A DNA stretch of 60,441 bases from an uncultured Bacteroides sp. (GCA_902168085.1 CABHOP010000073.1:1-60441), one strand, 5' to 3'; positions 27,188 to 36,177 are shown, counted from the first letter of the stretch. Notes: a model not told the origin generated them from the sequence alone. Numbers and translations: made by a program.

Positions 27188-28666
27188 ATGAAACCGTTAC
27201 TCATTACTTTATATATCTGCTACTGCCTGCTACCTGCGGCAATAGCACAGGTGCTACCGGCCCCACGCTTGCTGGCCGATTTTTGTCCCGGCGAACAGCA
27301 GCCGGGGCAGCTATGCGGTGGTGCCCCGTATTTTATGCAGCAATACAAAGGCAGGCTCATGCTGAGTGGCTTCAACGGCCAGCGTGGCAACCTGCATGGT
27401 TACGATGGTCTGACGGAGATGTATGCATATCCCTATCCCAAAGTATGGCTGTCACAGCCTTCTTATGCGGTCATCGATTCTGTCTTTTATTTCACCAATT
27501 ACTTCAACGGCCCCGCCACACAGGAAAAGGAAATATATGCCTGGGATGGCAGCAATACACCGGGGCGCATTACCTACATACACCCCGATGGTCATAGCGA
27601 CCCTTCGGAACTAACGGTGCTGAATGGTGTATTGTATTTCACGGCTACAGATGATACAGGCTATGGCCTTTACGAGTTCAATCCTGAAACAGGCGCTACC
27701 ATCCGGCTCAACAACCTGCATGCCATCGGCACTACCGCCTACAATGGCAGCCTGTATTTTTCAGCACGCGGTGCTTCGGGTGTAGAGCTGTATGCCTACC
27801 ACCCGCTTACAGGCACCGGCACACTCATTGCCGACCTTAACCCCGGCCCCGGCGATAGCTATCCGCAGTCGTTCCTTATTGCCAATGGCAGGCTTTATTT
27901 TATGGCTACCAGTGCCGCCTATGGCCGTGAAATATACATGTACGATGGCACTACGCAGCCTGTGCGCCTTACAGATATCGCACGTGGCCCCGGCAATGGT
28001 ATCGGCTCTGCCAATGGTGCCGATATGACGTATTACAACAACAAACTGTACTTTACCGGCAGCATGACCGGCAGCGAGCCTTACGACTTGTGGAGCTACG
28101 ATATTGTAACCAACACATCCGCACGCGCAGCGGGGCTTTATACGGCCAACATTACAGAGGCACGCAGCTTTACCGTATATAATGGCAAAGTATTCTTCCC
28201 CGGCTACAACAGGCTGCAAAACCTCCACCACCTTTATACCTACGATATTTATACCGGCATGGTGCAGCAGGTTCCCGACCCTGCCTTCAGCCGCGGCTTC
28301 AATGCCTACCTGCAATATGTATATAAGGATGCGCTCTACCTTTCCGGCCAAACCAGCAATTATGGCTGGGAACTATACCGTTACGACGATGCCCCGCCAG
28401 CCGATACCACGCGCACCATCATTTACCCAAACCCTGCTACCACGCAGGCTATCATCAAAACCACGCTGGGTGGCCCCCGTACTATCACCATCACCATCAG
28501 CGATGTATCGGGCCGCATCGTGATGCGCAACCTGGCAGGCACCTTCCCTTCCGGCGACCTGGAAATTCCCATACCGCTCACACAGTTTGCGGCAGGTGTC
28601 TATTTTGTCACCCTCTACGATAATATCATCGGCGCCTTATGGCACGATAAACTGGTAAAACTTTAA
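27188..28666 (+). CDS. Beta-propeller T9SS-exported protein, paralogue 2
   Basis: 492 residues: signal peptide ending AIAQ, repeats such as GVLYFTATDDTGYGLYEFN, GRLYFMATSAAYGREIYMYD and DALYLSGQTSNYGWELYRYD, and a type A T9SS sorting domain (IIYPNPATTQAII, ISDVSGRIV, GVYFVTLYD, DKLVKL). The N-terminal mature segment LLADFCPGEQQPGQLC, with a conserved CPG motif, is shared with paralogues 3 and 4 and may be a capping blade with a disulfide. Confidence 0.82.
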   Translation: MKPLLITLYICYCLLPAAIAQVLPAPRLLADFCPGEQQPGQLCGGAPYFMQQYKGRLMLSGFNGQRGNLHGYDGLTEMYAYPYPKVWLSQPSYAVIDSVFYFTNYFNGPATQEKEIYAWDGSNTPGRITYIHPDGHSDPSELTVLNGVLYFTATDDTGYGLYEFNPETGATIRLNNLHAIGTTAYNGSLYFSARGASGVELYAYHPLTGTGTLIADLNPGPGDSYPQSFLIANGRLYFMATSAAYGREIYMYDGTTQPVRLTDIARGPGNGIGSANGADMTYYNNKLYFTGSMTGSEPYDLWSYDIVTNTSARAAGLYTANITEARSFTVYNGKVFFPGYNRLQNLHHLYTYDIYTGMVQQVPDPAFSRGFNAYLQYVYKDALYLSGQTSNYGWELYRYDDAPPADTTRTIIYPNPATTQAIIKTTLGGPRTITITISDVSGRIVMRNLAGTFPSGDLEIPIPLTQFAAGVYFVTLYDNIIGALWHDKLVKL

Positions 28667-28769
28667 CTGCCAGGTAATCTGCCATATCCGTTCGTCACAC
28701 CAGTGTCAACGCACTATTAAACCTGCATTAGAACCAACGTGTAATACATATCGGGTATATTTTTTGCGA

Positions 28770-28777
28770 TAGCTTTG
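28770..28777 (+). promoter_or_regulatory. -7 box TAGCTTTG
   Basis: Perfect TAnnTTTG match 22 bp before the ATG of paralogue 3; shows that paralogues 3-4 have their own promoter. Confidence 0.55.
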
Positions 28778-28798
28778 CTATTACCTTTTATACCGGCT

Positions 28799-30265
28799 AT
28801 GCCTATGATGCGTACACTTTACTTATCTATACTCTTATTGTCTTTTCATGCCACTCATGCGCAGTACGATACCCTGCGTATGTTGCAGGATTATTGCCCC
28901 GGCACCTGCGATGGCAATCCGATGCCGATGGGCTTGCTGAATGGCAACCTCATCATCAGCGCGCAGGACGAAACCAAGAAATACCTCTATACCTACAATG
29001 CCGATGGTCTGCTGCAAAGCTTTCCAAACGATAGCGTCCCACCGCTGGCTATGCTTTCCCCTGTCAACCCCCACAGGTTCACTGCTGTGGCTGCTGCCCC
29101 GGGCCATGCCCTGTATTTCTGCAGCACGCTCGATGGCCGCTCCGAGTCTATCCGTCTTTTTAGCTGGGATGGCCTTAATAAACCGGTTAAGATAGTACCC
29201 GTCAGCGATACTCCTCACTCCATAGGCTCACCCATCTGGTGGAATGACAAGCTGTATTTCAGCGCCTACAACATTCGCACCTATAAGTATTCTACCCATG
29301 TTTACGACCCCAAAACAAAGGCCGTAACTAAAGTGGGCGACGCAGGCTACACCTATGGCGTGCTGTACAAAGACAAATTCTATTACAAACACTTCGGCAG
29401 CAATACCGGGCAGGAACTATTCGTTTTCGACCCTAAAACGGGCATTGCAGGCATCGTAGCCGATATCAACCCCGGGCAGGAAAGCGGCGACCCGGAAAAT
29501 TTCATAGTGGTGCAGGATAAGCTGTATTTCCTGGCCACACACCCTGACTATGGCCGTGGCCTGTATATGTATGATGGGGCAAACGCGCCAAAATGTGTTT
29601 CTTACCACAGTAATAAAAGCCGGGCTTATACCATCACCCCACATAATGGCAGGCTATATGTGTATTACCAGGCACCCCCCAGCAAAGTTGCCCATACTTC
29701 TTACGATATCGTCACAAATACCACCCGTACCGAAGATACATTGGACAAATATTCCGGCAACATCTTTATGGCCAGCTATCATGGCAAGCTCATATTCAAT
29801 GGCTATAAAGTAGTACCCGGCAATGCCTATCATGTAGTGTATAGCTACGATGCAGAAAACAAGATAGTACGCGAGCTGCCCACCGATCAGCAATACACCT
29901 TCCGCTATATCTACGGCTTCGATGTGTATAACGATGTGCTGTATATCAACGGCACTACGGCAGAGCATGGCTATGAAATGTTTACCTATCGCGAGCGTCA
30001 GCCGGCAAAAGAATCATACATACTATACCCCAATCCTACACTCGATAATGTATATATTAAAGCCACTACGGAGATAAAGCAGAATTTCGACCTTTCCATA
30101 TACGATGCCGCAGGCCGCCAGATACTATGGCGCAGGCTTGGCGCGTTTGATAAAGGTGAGCATAATATCCACATACCCGTATCGCACCTGGCGGCAGGGG
30201 TATATATCATTACACTGCGAAATTACCGCGGTGTATTGCTACGCGAAAAACTGGTGAAATTGTAA
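28799..30265 (+). CDS. Beta-propeller T9SS-exported protein, paralogue 3
   Basis: About 488 residues. Starts at ATG 28799, 28805 or 28808 (MRTLYLSILLLSFHATHAQ signal); the frame extends upstream only to a TTG inside the promoter. CPG motif in LQDYCPGTCDG, propeller repeats (DKLYFLATHPDYGRGLYMYD, DVLYINGTTAEHGYEMFTY) and T9SS domain (ILYPNPTLDNVYI, SIYDAAGRQIL, GVYIITLRNYRG, REKLVKL). Its end is nearly identical to paralogue 4, showing recent duplication or conversion. Paralogue 4 follows after 14 bp. Confidence 0.82.
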   Translation: MPMMRTLYLSILLLSFHATHAQYDTLRMLQDYCPGTCDGNPMPMGLLNGNLIISAQDETKKYLYTYNADGLLQSFPNDSVPPLAMLSPVNPHRFTAVAAAPGHALYFCSTLDGRSESIRLFSWDGLNKPVKIVPVSDTPHSIGSPIWWNDKLYFSAYNIRTYKYSTHVYDPKTKAVTKVGDAGYTYGVLYKDKFYYKHFGSNTGQELFVFDPKTGIAGIVADINPGQESGDPENFIVVQDKLYFLATHPDYGRGLYMYDGANAPKCVSYHSNKSRAYTITPHNGRLYVYYQAPPSKVAHTSYDIVTNTTRTEDTLDKYSGNIFMASYHGKLIFNGYKVVPGNAYHVVYSYDAENKIVRELPTDQQYTFRYIYGFDVYNDVLYINGTTAEHGYEMFTYRERQPAKESYILYPNPTLDNVYIKATTEIKQNFDLSIYDAAGRQILWRRLGAFDKGEHNIHIPVSHLAAGVYIITLRNYRGVLLREKLVKL

Positions 30266-30279
30266 CAACCCGAACCATT

Positions 30280-31734
30280 ATGAAATATATCTGTACCATC
30301 CTGCTATCACTGTTGTCAGGCATTTCCTTTGCCCAGCATGGGGTAACGGAGCTGGCGGCAGATATATGCCCCGGCCCTATGTGCAGCGGCTACCCATATG
30401 CATTCACCACCTACAAGGGCGATTTGCTTTTTAGCGCCAGTACCGATTCAGGCACGGCATTTTATAAATATAATACCGTCCAGGGGCTGCAAGGGCCTTT
30501 TGTGTATAACAGCTTTCCTTATCATGTTTACAGCAGTATCGCCTTGAATGATACCGTCTATTTCTTAGGTATGACGTATGGGCCAAACTCGGCTATGGGC
30601 CTGATGAAATGGGATGGGCAATCGGCACCGCAACTGGTGCAGCAGCTATCGCTGTGGGCTGTGTTTGGTTACATACGGCAAATAACCACACTGAATAACA
30701 AACTCTATTTTGTAGGTGGTGTAGATAGCAGCCGCTATACCGTATCGGAATACGACCCCGCCACGGGTTCGCTCAAAGCCATTGCCAAATCTATTTCCTC
30801 CATCAATGCCCTGGCTATTTTCAAAAACAAGATACTGTATGCACATTATACAGACTCGAATAGCTACTGCCTGTTCAGCTACGATCCCCAAACAGGCCGT
30901 ACAGAACGCCTGCTGAAAGACCGTACCTATATATCCAGTTATATGGAAGATAGCTTCCTGGAAATAGATGGTGTATTGTATTTCATGGCATCGACAGTTA
31001 CCCCCACATATGAATTGTGTCGGTATGATGGCAATAGCGCGCCTGTTGTTGTCAGCAGTATGAACAATGCTGCATCCGTGTTTTATGCCCATAGCCTGGC
31101 ATATGCTGCAGGTGGCATATACCACCAGGTGTTTGATCCCAATGTAGGGCATCAGTTATGGCGCTATAATATTGCCACAGGCACCAATACCGTGGTACGT
31201 ACCATAGAAAATAGCAAAAGACTGTTTGCATACAATCTTTTCACCTACCGCGATAAAATATTCATGAACATATACGCTAATGATACCAACGAAAAAAACC
31301 GCATATATATATATAACCCGCAAACAGACAGCTCCTCGTTAATGCCATTGCCTGCCGGTACATCTCCATATTTCATCTATCAATATCGGTACCTGTATGA
31401 TGATGCCGCATACATGTGCGCCGAAACTGCCGACTATGGGCTGGAATTATTTCGCTATACCGAAGCACCCCAGGTGCAGGCGAAAGCTACCCTGTACCCC
31501 AACCCCACCACAGGCAATGCATTTATTAAAATACATTCAGATACACTGCAGGCACTGGCCATATCTATACACGATGCAGTGGGCCACGAACTGCTGTACC
31601 AAAACATTGGTGATTTTCACAAAGGCGAGCATAATATAGAAGTCCCGACAGCGCACCTCGCATCAGGCGTGTACATCATTACCCTGCGCAATTACCGCAA
31701 AGTATTAATGCGCGAAAAACTGGTGAAATTGTGA
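30280..31734 (+). CDS. Beta-propeller T9SS-exported protein, paralogue 4
   Basis: 484 residues; signal peptide to SFAQ, LAADICPGPMCSG near the mature N-terminus, propeller repeats (GVLYFMASTVTPTYELCRYD) and T9SS type A domain (TLYPNPTTGNAFI, SIHDAVGHELL, GVYIITLRNYRK, REKLVKL). Second gene of a two-gene operon with paralogue 3. Confidence 0.82.
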   Translation: MKYICTILLSLLSGISFAQHGVTELAADICPGPMCSGYPYAFTTYKGDLLFSASTDSGTAFYKYNTVQGLQGPFVYNSFPYHVYSSIALNDTVYFLGMTYGPNSAMGLMKWDGQSAPQLVQQLSLWAVFGYIRQITTLNNKLYFVGGVDSSRYTVSEYDPATGSLKAIAKSISSINALAIFKNKILYAHYTDSNSYCLFSYDPQTGRTERLLKDRTYISSYMEDSFLEIDGVLYFMASTVTPTYELCRYDGNSAPVVVSSMNNAASVFYAHSLAYAAGGIYHQVFDPNVGHQLWRYNIATGTNTVVRTIENSKRLFAYNLFTYRDKIFMNIYANDTNEKNRIYIYNPQTDSSSLMPLPAGTSPYFIYQYRYLYDDAAYMCAETADYGLELFRYTEAPQVQAKATLYPNPTTGNAFIKIHSDTLQALAISIHDAVGHELLYQNIGDFHKGEHNIEVPTAHLASGVYIITLRNYRKVLMREKLVKL

Positions 31735-31737
31735 TTT

Positions 31738-31821
31738 GTTATCCGCTTGTTAACGGAATACAAATGATGCGTTAACACCCCCTGTTCTGTTTGTATAGTG
31801 CAGCAGCCCGTTGCATCTTTG
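31738..31821 (+). promoter_or_regulatory. Promoter with phased GTTAW half-sites
   Basis: GTTAT at 31738, GTTAA at 31749 and 31771 (11 and 22 bp steps), TTTG at 31790-31793, 20-bp spacer, CATCTTTG at 31814-31821, then CACTATCAAAC. The same layout, with the same steps, precedes the paralogue at 41327. Direct repeats two helical turns apart next to the -33 box resemble LytTR/AgrA-type activator sites (inference). Confidence 0.5.
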
Positions 31822-31848
31822 CACTATCAAACTAAAAAACAAACAAAC

Positions 31849-32400
31849 ATGAACGCAAAACAAATCATCGCAACAACCCTGTTACTATTAGGCGCTACCG
31901 CTACTTATGCACAAAATGCCAGCAGCAGCGCTACGCAAACAGCAAAACTTTCACTTACCGATGCCATCGAAATCACTTTTGTAAGCACAGGCACCCGTAC
32001 GGGCAATGATGTTAACCTTACTTTCTCTACCGTTAACGATTATGCAAATGGTGTAGAAAGCGGGGCACAGCAATTACGTGTACGCTCTAACAGGAAATGT
32101 GATATTTCAATGGAAGCTTCTTCCGACTATTTTACCTATACCGGTAGCACCACCCCCACACCACGCATGGAAGTAAAAGATGTATTGGATCTGATGATTT
32201 CAGAAAACAATACCGGCGGTCAAATCAATGGTGGTTATCACCAATACAAGCACATAGATGGCAACCGCGATACCCGCATCCTCAACGATTGCGACCATGG
32301 CGATAAAACTTTCAGCGTTAAGTATAAAGCCGCTCCGGGTTTTGAATTCCCAGCAGGCACTTATACCGTAAACATGCTATATACCGCTACGCACGACTAA
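31849..32400 (+). CDS. Secreted pilin-like/DUF4402-like beta-sandwich protein 1
   Basis: 183 residues from ATG 31849; a GTG 17 codons upstream is in frame but precedes the likely transcription start. Signal peptide to TYAQ; mature N-terminus NASSSATQTAKLSLTDAIEITF; central VNLTFSTVNDYANGVESGAQQLRVRSNRK; end KAAPGFEFPAGTYTVNMLYTATHD. The [FY]PAGTYTV end is typical of DUF4402 and spore-coat-U-like subunits. Likely a surface or fibre subunit. Paralogue at 41327. Confidence 0.7.
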   Translation: MNAKQIIATTLLLLGATATYAQNASSSATQTAKLSLTDAIEITFVSTGTRTGNDVNLTFSTVNDYANGVESGAQQLRVRSNRKCDISMEASSDYFTYTGSTTPTPRMEVKDVLDLMISENNTGGQINGGYHQYKHIDGNRDTRILNDCDHGDKTFSVKYKAAPGFEFPAGTYTVNMLYTATHD

Positions 32401-32483
32401 TAATTCTTAGGAATTAAAATACTATAAAACAGTTTATTATTGTATATTTGCAATAGTAAACTGTTTTATTTTTTTAAGAATTA
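32401..32483. promoter_or_regulatory. 83-bp nested dyad with a promoter box in its loop
   Basis: Outer arms TAATTCTTA / TAAGAATTA (32401-32409, 32475-32483); inner arms ATAAAACAGTTTA / TAAACTGTTTTAT (32424-32436, 32457-32469); innermost TATTG / CAATA. The 8-nt loop is TATATTTG, a perfect -7 box. The inner stem followed by T7 could also terminate the upstream pilin-like gene. The terminase ATG is at 32489. Confidence 0.65.
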
Positions 32484-32488
32484 TCACC

Positions 32489-33763
32489 ATGCCCTACACC
32501 ACCGTTTATCATCGCCTGATGGATGCAAAAGTCCGTTTTGTACTCAGCTATGGCGGCACCGCCAGTGGCAAAAGCTACAGCGCCGCACAGAAAGAAGTAG
32601 CCATCGCCAACGAACGCACCGTTAAAACCCTTGTGATACGCAAAGTAGGCAATACCCTGCGCGATAGCGTAATACCCGGCTTTCGTGCACGCATACAGGA
32701 AATGGAGCTGCAGGACAAATTCAAAGAGAACAAGAGCGACCGCACTATGACGCACGAAAATGGGTCGCAGATCGTATTTCGCGGACTGGACGACCCCGAT
32801 AAGCTGAAAAGCTTTGAAGGACTGGAGCGCATACTGGTAGAAGAAGCCGCCGAACTGGAGTTTGAAGACTTCCTGGAGCTGAACCGCCGCGCACGTGGCC
32901 GCGAAAACATACAGATAACCCTTTGCTTCAACCCCATGCACGAAGAGCACTGGCTGAAGAAACACTTCTTCGACCAGCCAATGCTGGAATGTGCTTATAT
33001 CAAAAGTACCTATCACGATAATCCCTTCCTTACCCAGGCTGACCGCGACCAGATAGAACAGCTGAAGCTGTATAATATGAACCAGTACCGCATCTATGCA
33101 TTGGGCGAATGGGGATTGCGGGAAAACAATGCACCCTGGCTCTTTGCTTTCAATCGCGATAAGCACCTGAAACCTTCTCTGCCTTTCCTGCGCGATTACC
33201 CGGTATACCTGTCGTTCGATTTCAACCGAGACCCGCTCACCTGCCTGGTAGCACAAATGAGCCCACACAAAGGCAAGCGAGATAGCTTCATACACTTCAT
33301 CAGGGAATTCGCTGTAAAAGGGCAGTTATCAGAATTATGTGCGCAGATAAAGGCAACATACGGCAGCAGCATACTGCATGTAACGGGCGATGCTTCGGGC
33401 AGCCATGGCAATGTGGGTTTTGATGGCCGCAACAGCAGCTATTATCACATGATACGCGCCTTCCTCAACCTGAGCGAAAAACAAATGCAGCTCAATACCC
33501 GCAACCTGCATCATAACGATAGCCGTGCACTGATAAATACATTGCTGCACCAATACCCTAACATCTACATATCGCAGGAAGGCTGTCCGTTGCTGATAAA
33601 CGATTGCACCATTGCTACGGTAGATGAAGACAGCAGCACGCCCGGGTTGCTAAAAAAAGACCGGGGCATATACAAGATGGATATTTTCGATTGCTTCCGC
33701 TATTTCTTCCAGGCATGGTTTAAAGACTATGCAGACAAAGTAAGCATCGGCAAGGCCGCATAA
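32489..33763 (+). CDS. Phage terminase large subunit (PBSX type), orphan
   Basis: 424 residues. ATPase: Walker A at about 21-29 (YGGTASGKS), Walker B near 115-120 (ILVEEAAEL). Nuclease-like part begins near YLSFDFNRDP. Full length for the family, and no frameshift seen. Such proteins cut and pump phage DNA, but here no portal, capsid, small terminase or integrase gene lies nearby: neighbours are a pilin-like gene and small unknown genes. Either a prophage relic or a domesticated gene. GC and codon use match the chromosome. Confidence 0.88.
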   Translation: MPYTTVYHRLMDAKVRFVLSYGGTASGKSYSAAQKEVAIANERTVKTLVIRKVGNTLRDSVIPGFRARIQEMELQDKFKENKSDRTMTHENGSQIVFRGLDDPDKLKSFEGLERILVEEAAELEFEDFLELNRRARGRENIQITLCFNPMHEEHWLKKHFFDQPMLECAYIKSTYHDNPFLTQADRDQIEQLKLYNMNQYRIYALGEWGLRENNAPWLFAFNRDKHLKPSLPFLRDYPVYLSFDFNRDPLTCLVAQMSPHKGKRDSFIHFIREFAVKGQLSELCAQIKATYGSSILHVTGDASGSHGNVGFDGRNSSYYHMIRAFLNLSEKQMQLNTRNLHHNDSRALINTLLHQYPNIYISQEGCPLLINDCTIATVDEDSSTPGLLKKDRGIYKMDIFDCFRYFFQAWFKDYADKVSIGKAA

Positions 33764-33793
33764 CCCATGCTGTATTAGTAGCAGGAATATGGA

Positions 33794-34042
33794 TTAATAC
33801 GGCAGCTTGTGCTTACTCCTGTCGAAGGCACCATAGCACTCCACATGCAGCACATCGCCTATCGGCAGTATCATAAAGGTGTGCGTGTTTCGCAGCGACT
33901 GGTGTTCGGCTTCATATTCTATCACATTCACCCCGCTGAATACTTTTACCCAGCCTATGTGCTTGTCTTTATCGCCGCCCAGGTATAGTTTGAATTTGTT
34001 TGGTTTAGGAACGATCTCTTCCATTATCATTTCTTCCTGCAT
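33794..34042 (-). CDS. Small protein of unknown function
   Basis: 82 residues from ATG 34042 (MQEEMIMEEIVPKPNKF). Beta-rich core (FKLYLGGDKDKHIGWVKVFSGVNVIEYE, HTFMILPIGDVLHVECYG). Upstream in-frame codons would add a poorly conserved-looking segment. No family recognised; convergent with the terminase. Confidence 0.5.
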   Translation of the reverse strand: MQEEMIMEEIVPKPNKFKLYLGGDKDKHIGWVKVFSGVNVIEYEAEHQSLRNTHTFMILPIGDVLHVECYGAFDRSKHKLPY

Positions 34043-34500
34043 CACTGTAGTCAAGTTTATTCGTTTGAGAAAAAAGGGATATAAACAAATATACAGCACG
34101 GATATATTGCTCTATCAGCGGGCCATCATATTATTTGTAACCATGCATAAAGTACGAAGAAATAGGCTATTTATTCATGTGTTTTTATCGGCAGCATATA
34201 GAAATGATTATGAACACGCAAACCATTAAAAATAAAATACAGGCATACCCAATTGATAACAAGCTGCCAACCCCGGTAAAAAACACACCATCGCCCCGTC
34301 TCCCGGACAAACAAACAAACGGGGAGCGGGGCGATGATGTTTAAAGCATATGCTTAAGCGCCACTTGGCTGCGTATAAACGATTCAGAACGATTTTTTCA
34401 TTGCTGTTTGCTTGATGCTACAAAGATGCTATCGACATAGCCCTGAAACCAAATTAACCGCGCTGTTTAACATCTGATTAGCAAAGCAATACAGGTTCGT
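34043..34500. other. Gene-poor stretch with a long GC-rich hairpin
   Basis: No credible coding frame. A hairpin at 34289-34336 has a 10-bp outer stem CATCGCCCCG / CGGGGCGATG, an inner CTCCC / GGGAG pairing and an ACAAACAAACAAA loop. On the minus strand it is followed by a T6 run, so it may terminate the gene at 34501-34875. Confidence 0.45.
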
Positions 34501-34875
34501 CTACCTGTCGCGCAATACGAAAAGGTGCGGGCGCTGCAATATCAGCGTATCATAATCATCATACAGCTTTTCTATAAAACCATCGATATCTGCCGGGTGC
34601 AGTTCAAATGCCAGCCAGCACCACGGGTCGCGGCAAAAGCGGTTCTCAAAGTCGGTACGCTTCACGGGGCTAAAAAAAGCAGGGTCTGTGCTGTAATTGA
34701 ATTCGGTAGTATTATCTGGCGGGAAGCCGATGATATCCAGTGCTATATCATCCAGGTTCAGGTTGTTCAGTATGCCTATCTCTATCCCCATATCGCCCAG
34801 CAGCGATAATTGAGTCATGAGGGATACGTGCTTTTGCAGCAGCCGGCGCACAATGTAATAGTTAGGGCGTTTCAT
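34501..34875 (-). CDS. Small acidic protein of unknown function
   Basis: 124 residues, no signal peptide. Ends with a charged helical region (ADIDGFIEKLYDDYDTLILQRPHLFVLRDR). A perfect -7 box TATATTTG (minus strand, 34901-34908) is 25 bp before the ATG. No family recognised. Confidence 0.6.
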   Translation of the reverse strand: MKRPNYYIVRRLLQKHVSLMTQLSLLGDMGIEIGILNNLNLDDIALDIIGFPPDNTTEFNYSTDPAFFSPVKRTDFENRFCRDPWCWLAFELHPADIDGFIEKLYDDYDTLILQRPHLFVLRDR

Positions 34876-35003
34876 GGTAAATAGTGCTTTTTATTAAAAA
34901 CAAATATACGCTAATTAATCATTATTTAGCGTTAAATAGTATTGGATATTCTCAACACTGTTTTGCACATTCACCCCAATATTTCATGCATTCGCTTCTA
35001 TTA

Positions 35004-35103
35004 TTTGCATAGCGCTGCAGCGGGTCATTACATTTGTATCGTAAGGTTTTTTTAATAGGTTTTCATTGGTGTAGGGTATCCCGGGTTCGTCCCGGGATTT
35101 TCT
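35004..35103 (+). ncRNA. Candidate small RNA 1 with promoter and terminator
   Basis: TTTG (35004-35007), 21-bp spacer, TACATTTG (35029-35036): a full-consensus promoter. About 40 bp later a perfect stem ATCCCGGG / CCCGGGAT (35078-35098, loop TTCGT) with a T-rich tail. The predicted transcript, roughly 35043-35103, contains no ATG frame. Confidence 0.5.
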
Positions 35104-35165
35104 TTTTATCTGGCAATTACAAGCAGTTTCATTTACCCCAATAATACCCTTGTTCACCTCTATTA

Positions 35166-35198
35166 TTTGGAACAGCAGATGGCCGCATACTACCTTTG
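35166..35198 (+). promoter_or_regulatory. Full-consensus promoter of unit 2
   Basis: TTTG at 35166-35169, 21-bp spacer, TACCTTTG at 35191-35198. Same geometry as the promoter 162 bp upstream. Confidence 0.6.
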
Positions 35199-35224
35199 TT
35201 ACAGGTTACGATGAGGAAGAAGAA

Positions 35225-35287
35225 ATGAGGAAAGCGAATATTGTAACCTCTTTAAATTCGAGTGTGTTTTCTATAGTTCATATGTAA
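35225..35287 (+). CDS. Candidate 20-residue peptide or small RNA 2
   Basis: The frame MRKANIVTSLNSSVFSIVHM follows a purine-rich GAGGAAGAAG stretch and lies wholly between the promoter at 35166 and the terminator at 35290. The short transcript of about 110 nt may be translated or be a small RNA; sequence alone cannot decide. Confidence 0.35.
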   Translation: MRKANIVTSLNSSVFSIVHM

Positions 35288-35289
35288 TG

Positions 35290-35319
35290 AAACCCCGGTA
35301 TCTACCGGGGTTTATTTTT
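35290..35319. terminator. Bidirectional terminator
   Basis: AAACCCCGG / CCGGGGTTT stem with T-rich tail on the plus strand; on the minus strand it begins at the stop codon of the DUF1905 gene. Confidence 0.75.
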
Positions 35320-35764
35320 TGCCCGCTTCCAGGTCGGCTATAGCTTTTTCTATCCTGCGTTTGCGTGTTTCTTCCGTCTTTGCCTCTCCTATGGGCAATA
35401 CATAGCGCTGCTGCGCACTGTAAGAGAGTCCTTCGAAAAATGTACGTGCAGTTGCATGCTTATGCAATGCCTTCTTAAAGTCATCCGGCAATGCCACTTC
35501 GCGCGGTTCCGTATCCAGATCCAGCGTTACATCCAGCTTTTCGCCGCCTTTAATACCGGTATGCTTGCGTACCTCAGCACTTACAGATATCAGGAACCTT
35601 CCACCCATCGACGCTATGGAGTTTCGGTAGGTATAACCATTTACCGTTACCTTCACTTTAGGGCGTTTGCCTGCCCCCAGTTTTTCTACAATGGCTTCGG
35701 GCACTTCTATACCTACGTTATTGCCCGTTTGGTGCATATTTGCTTTGAATGTGATAGCAGACAT
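35312..35764 (-). CDS. DUF1905 / YdeI-C-terminal-like protein
   Basis: 150 residues. N-terminal DUF1905 barrel (FKANMHQTGNNVGIEVPEAIVEKLG, KVTVNGYTYRNSIASMGGRFLISVSAEVRK) followed by the YdeI-like helical end (LPDDFKKALHKHATARTFFEGLSYSAQQRYVLPI, EETRKRRIEKAI). Role unknown. It is 14 bp after the DoxX-like gene, forming an operon. Confidence 0.82.
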   Translation of the reverse strand: MSAITFKANMHQTGNNVGIEVPEAIVEKLGAGKRPKVKVTVNGYTYRNSIASMGGRFLISVSAEVRKHTGIKGGEKLDVTLDLDTEPREVALPDDFKKALHKHATARTFFEGLSYSAQQRYVLPIGEAKTEETRKRRIEKAIADLEAGKK

Positions 35765-35778
35765 AATTCACTTATTAA

Positions 35779-36177
35779 TTAATGAGCCAGCACAGCAGCA
35801 GCCAACCTGGCCCTGCTGATGCGGTGATAATATACATAAGACAAAATACCTAAACCTATAGGCAATGCCATGAAGGCAAAATCGCCTACGCCACCACCGC
35901 CCACAGCTATCAGGGAATAGGTAGCACCCAGTAGGTCGAACATCAGACCGGCATATGCCCACTCTTTAATGCGGGGATAACCCGGCACCAATATGGCTAT
36001 CACACCCAGCAGCTTGGCCACACCTATAAATGGAATAAAATAAATAGGATAACCCAATCCGCCATGCATGCCTTCTACAGCCATAGGCATCACTATAATA
36101 TCGGGTATGGCCGAACCCAGCATCATAAAGGCAAATAAGCCTGTAAACAACCAATAAAGAATGCGTGTCTTTTTCAT
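35779..36177 (-). CDS. DoxX-like membrane protein
   Basis: 132 residues with four hydrophobic helices; motifs ILYWLFTGLFAFMMLGSAIPDI, YPIYFIPFIGVAKLLGVIAILVPGYPRIKEWAYAG fit the DoxX-like family. Known members are small membrane proteins of unclear function, sometimes linked to redox stress. First gene of an operon with the DUF1905 gene. Confidence 0.8.
   Translation of the reverse strand: MKKTRILYWLFTGLFAFMMLGSAIPDIIVMPMAVEGMHGGLGYPIYFIPFIGVAKLLGVIAILVPGYPRIKEWAYAGLMFDLLGATYSLIAVGGGGVGDFAFMALPIGLGILSYVYYHRISRARLAAAVLAH

Noticed and set aside
32474-33295. Long minus-strand open frame of 273 codons
   Set aside because: It is the antisense shadow of the terminase gene, whose motifs and length are clear.
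32401-33763. Prophage
   Set aside because: Only the terminase is phage-like; no structural, replication, lysis or integration genes and no att-like repeats were found in the surrounding 10 kb.
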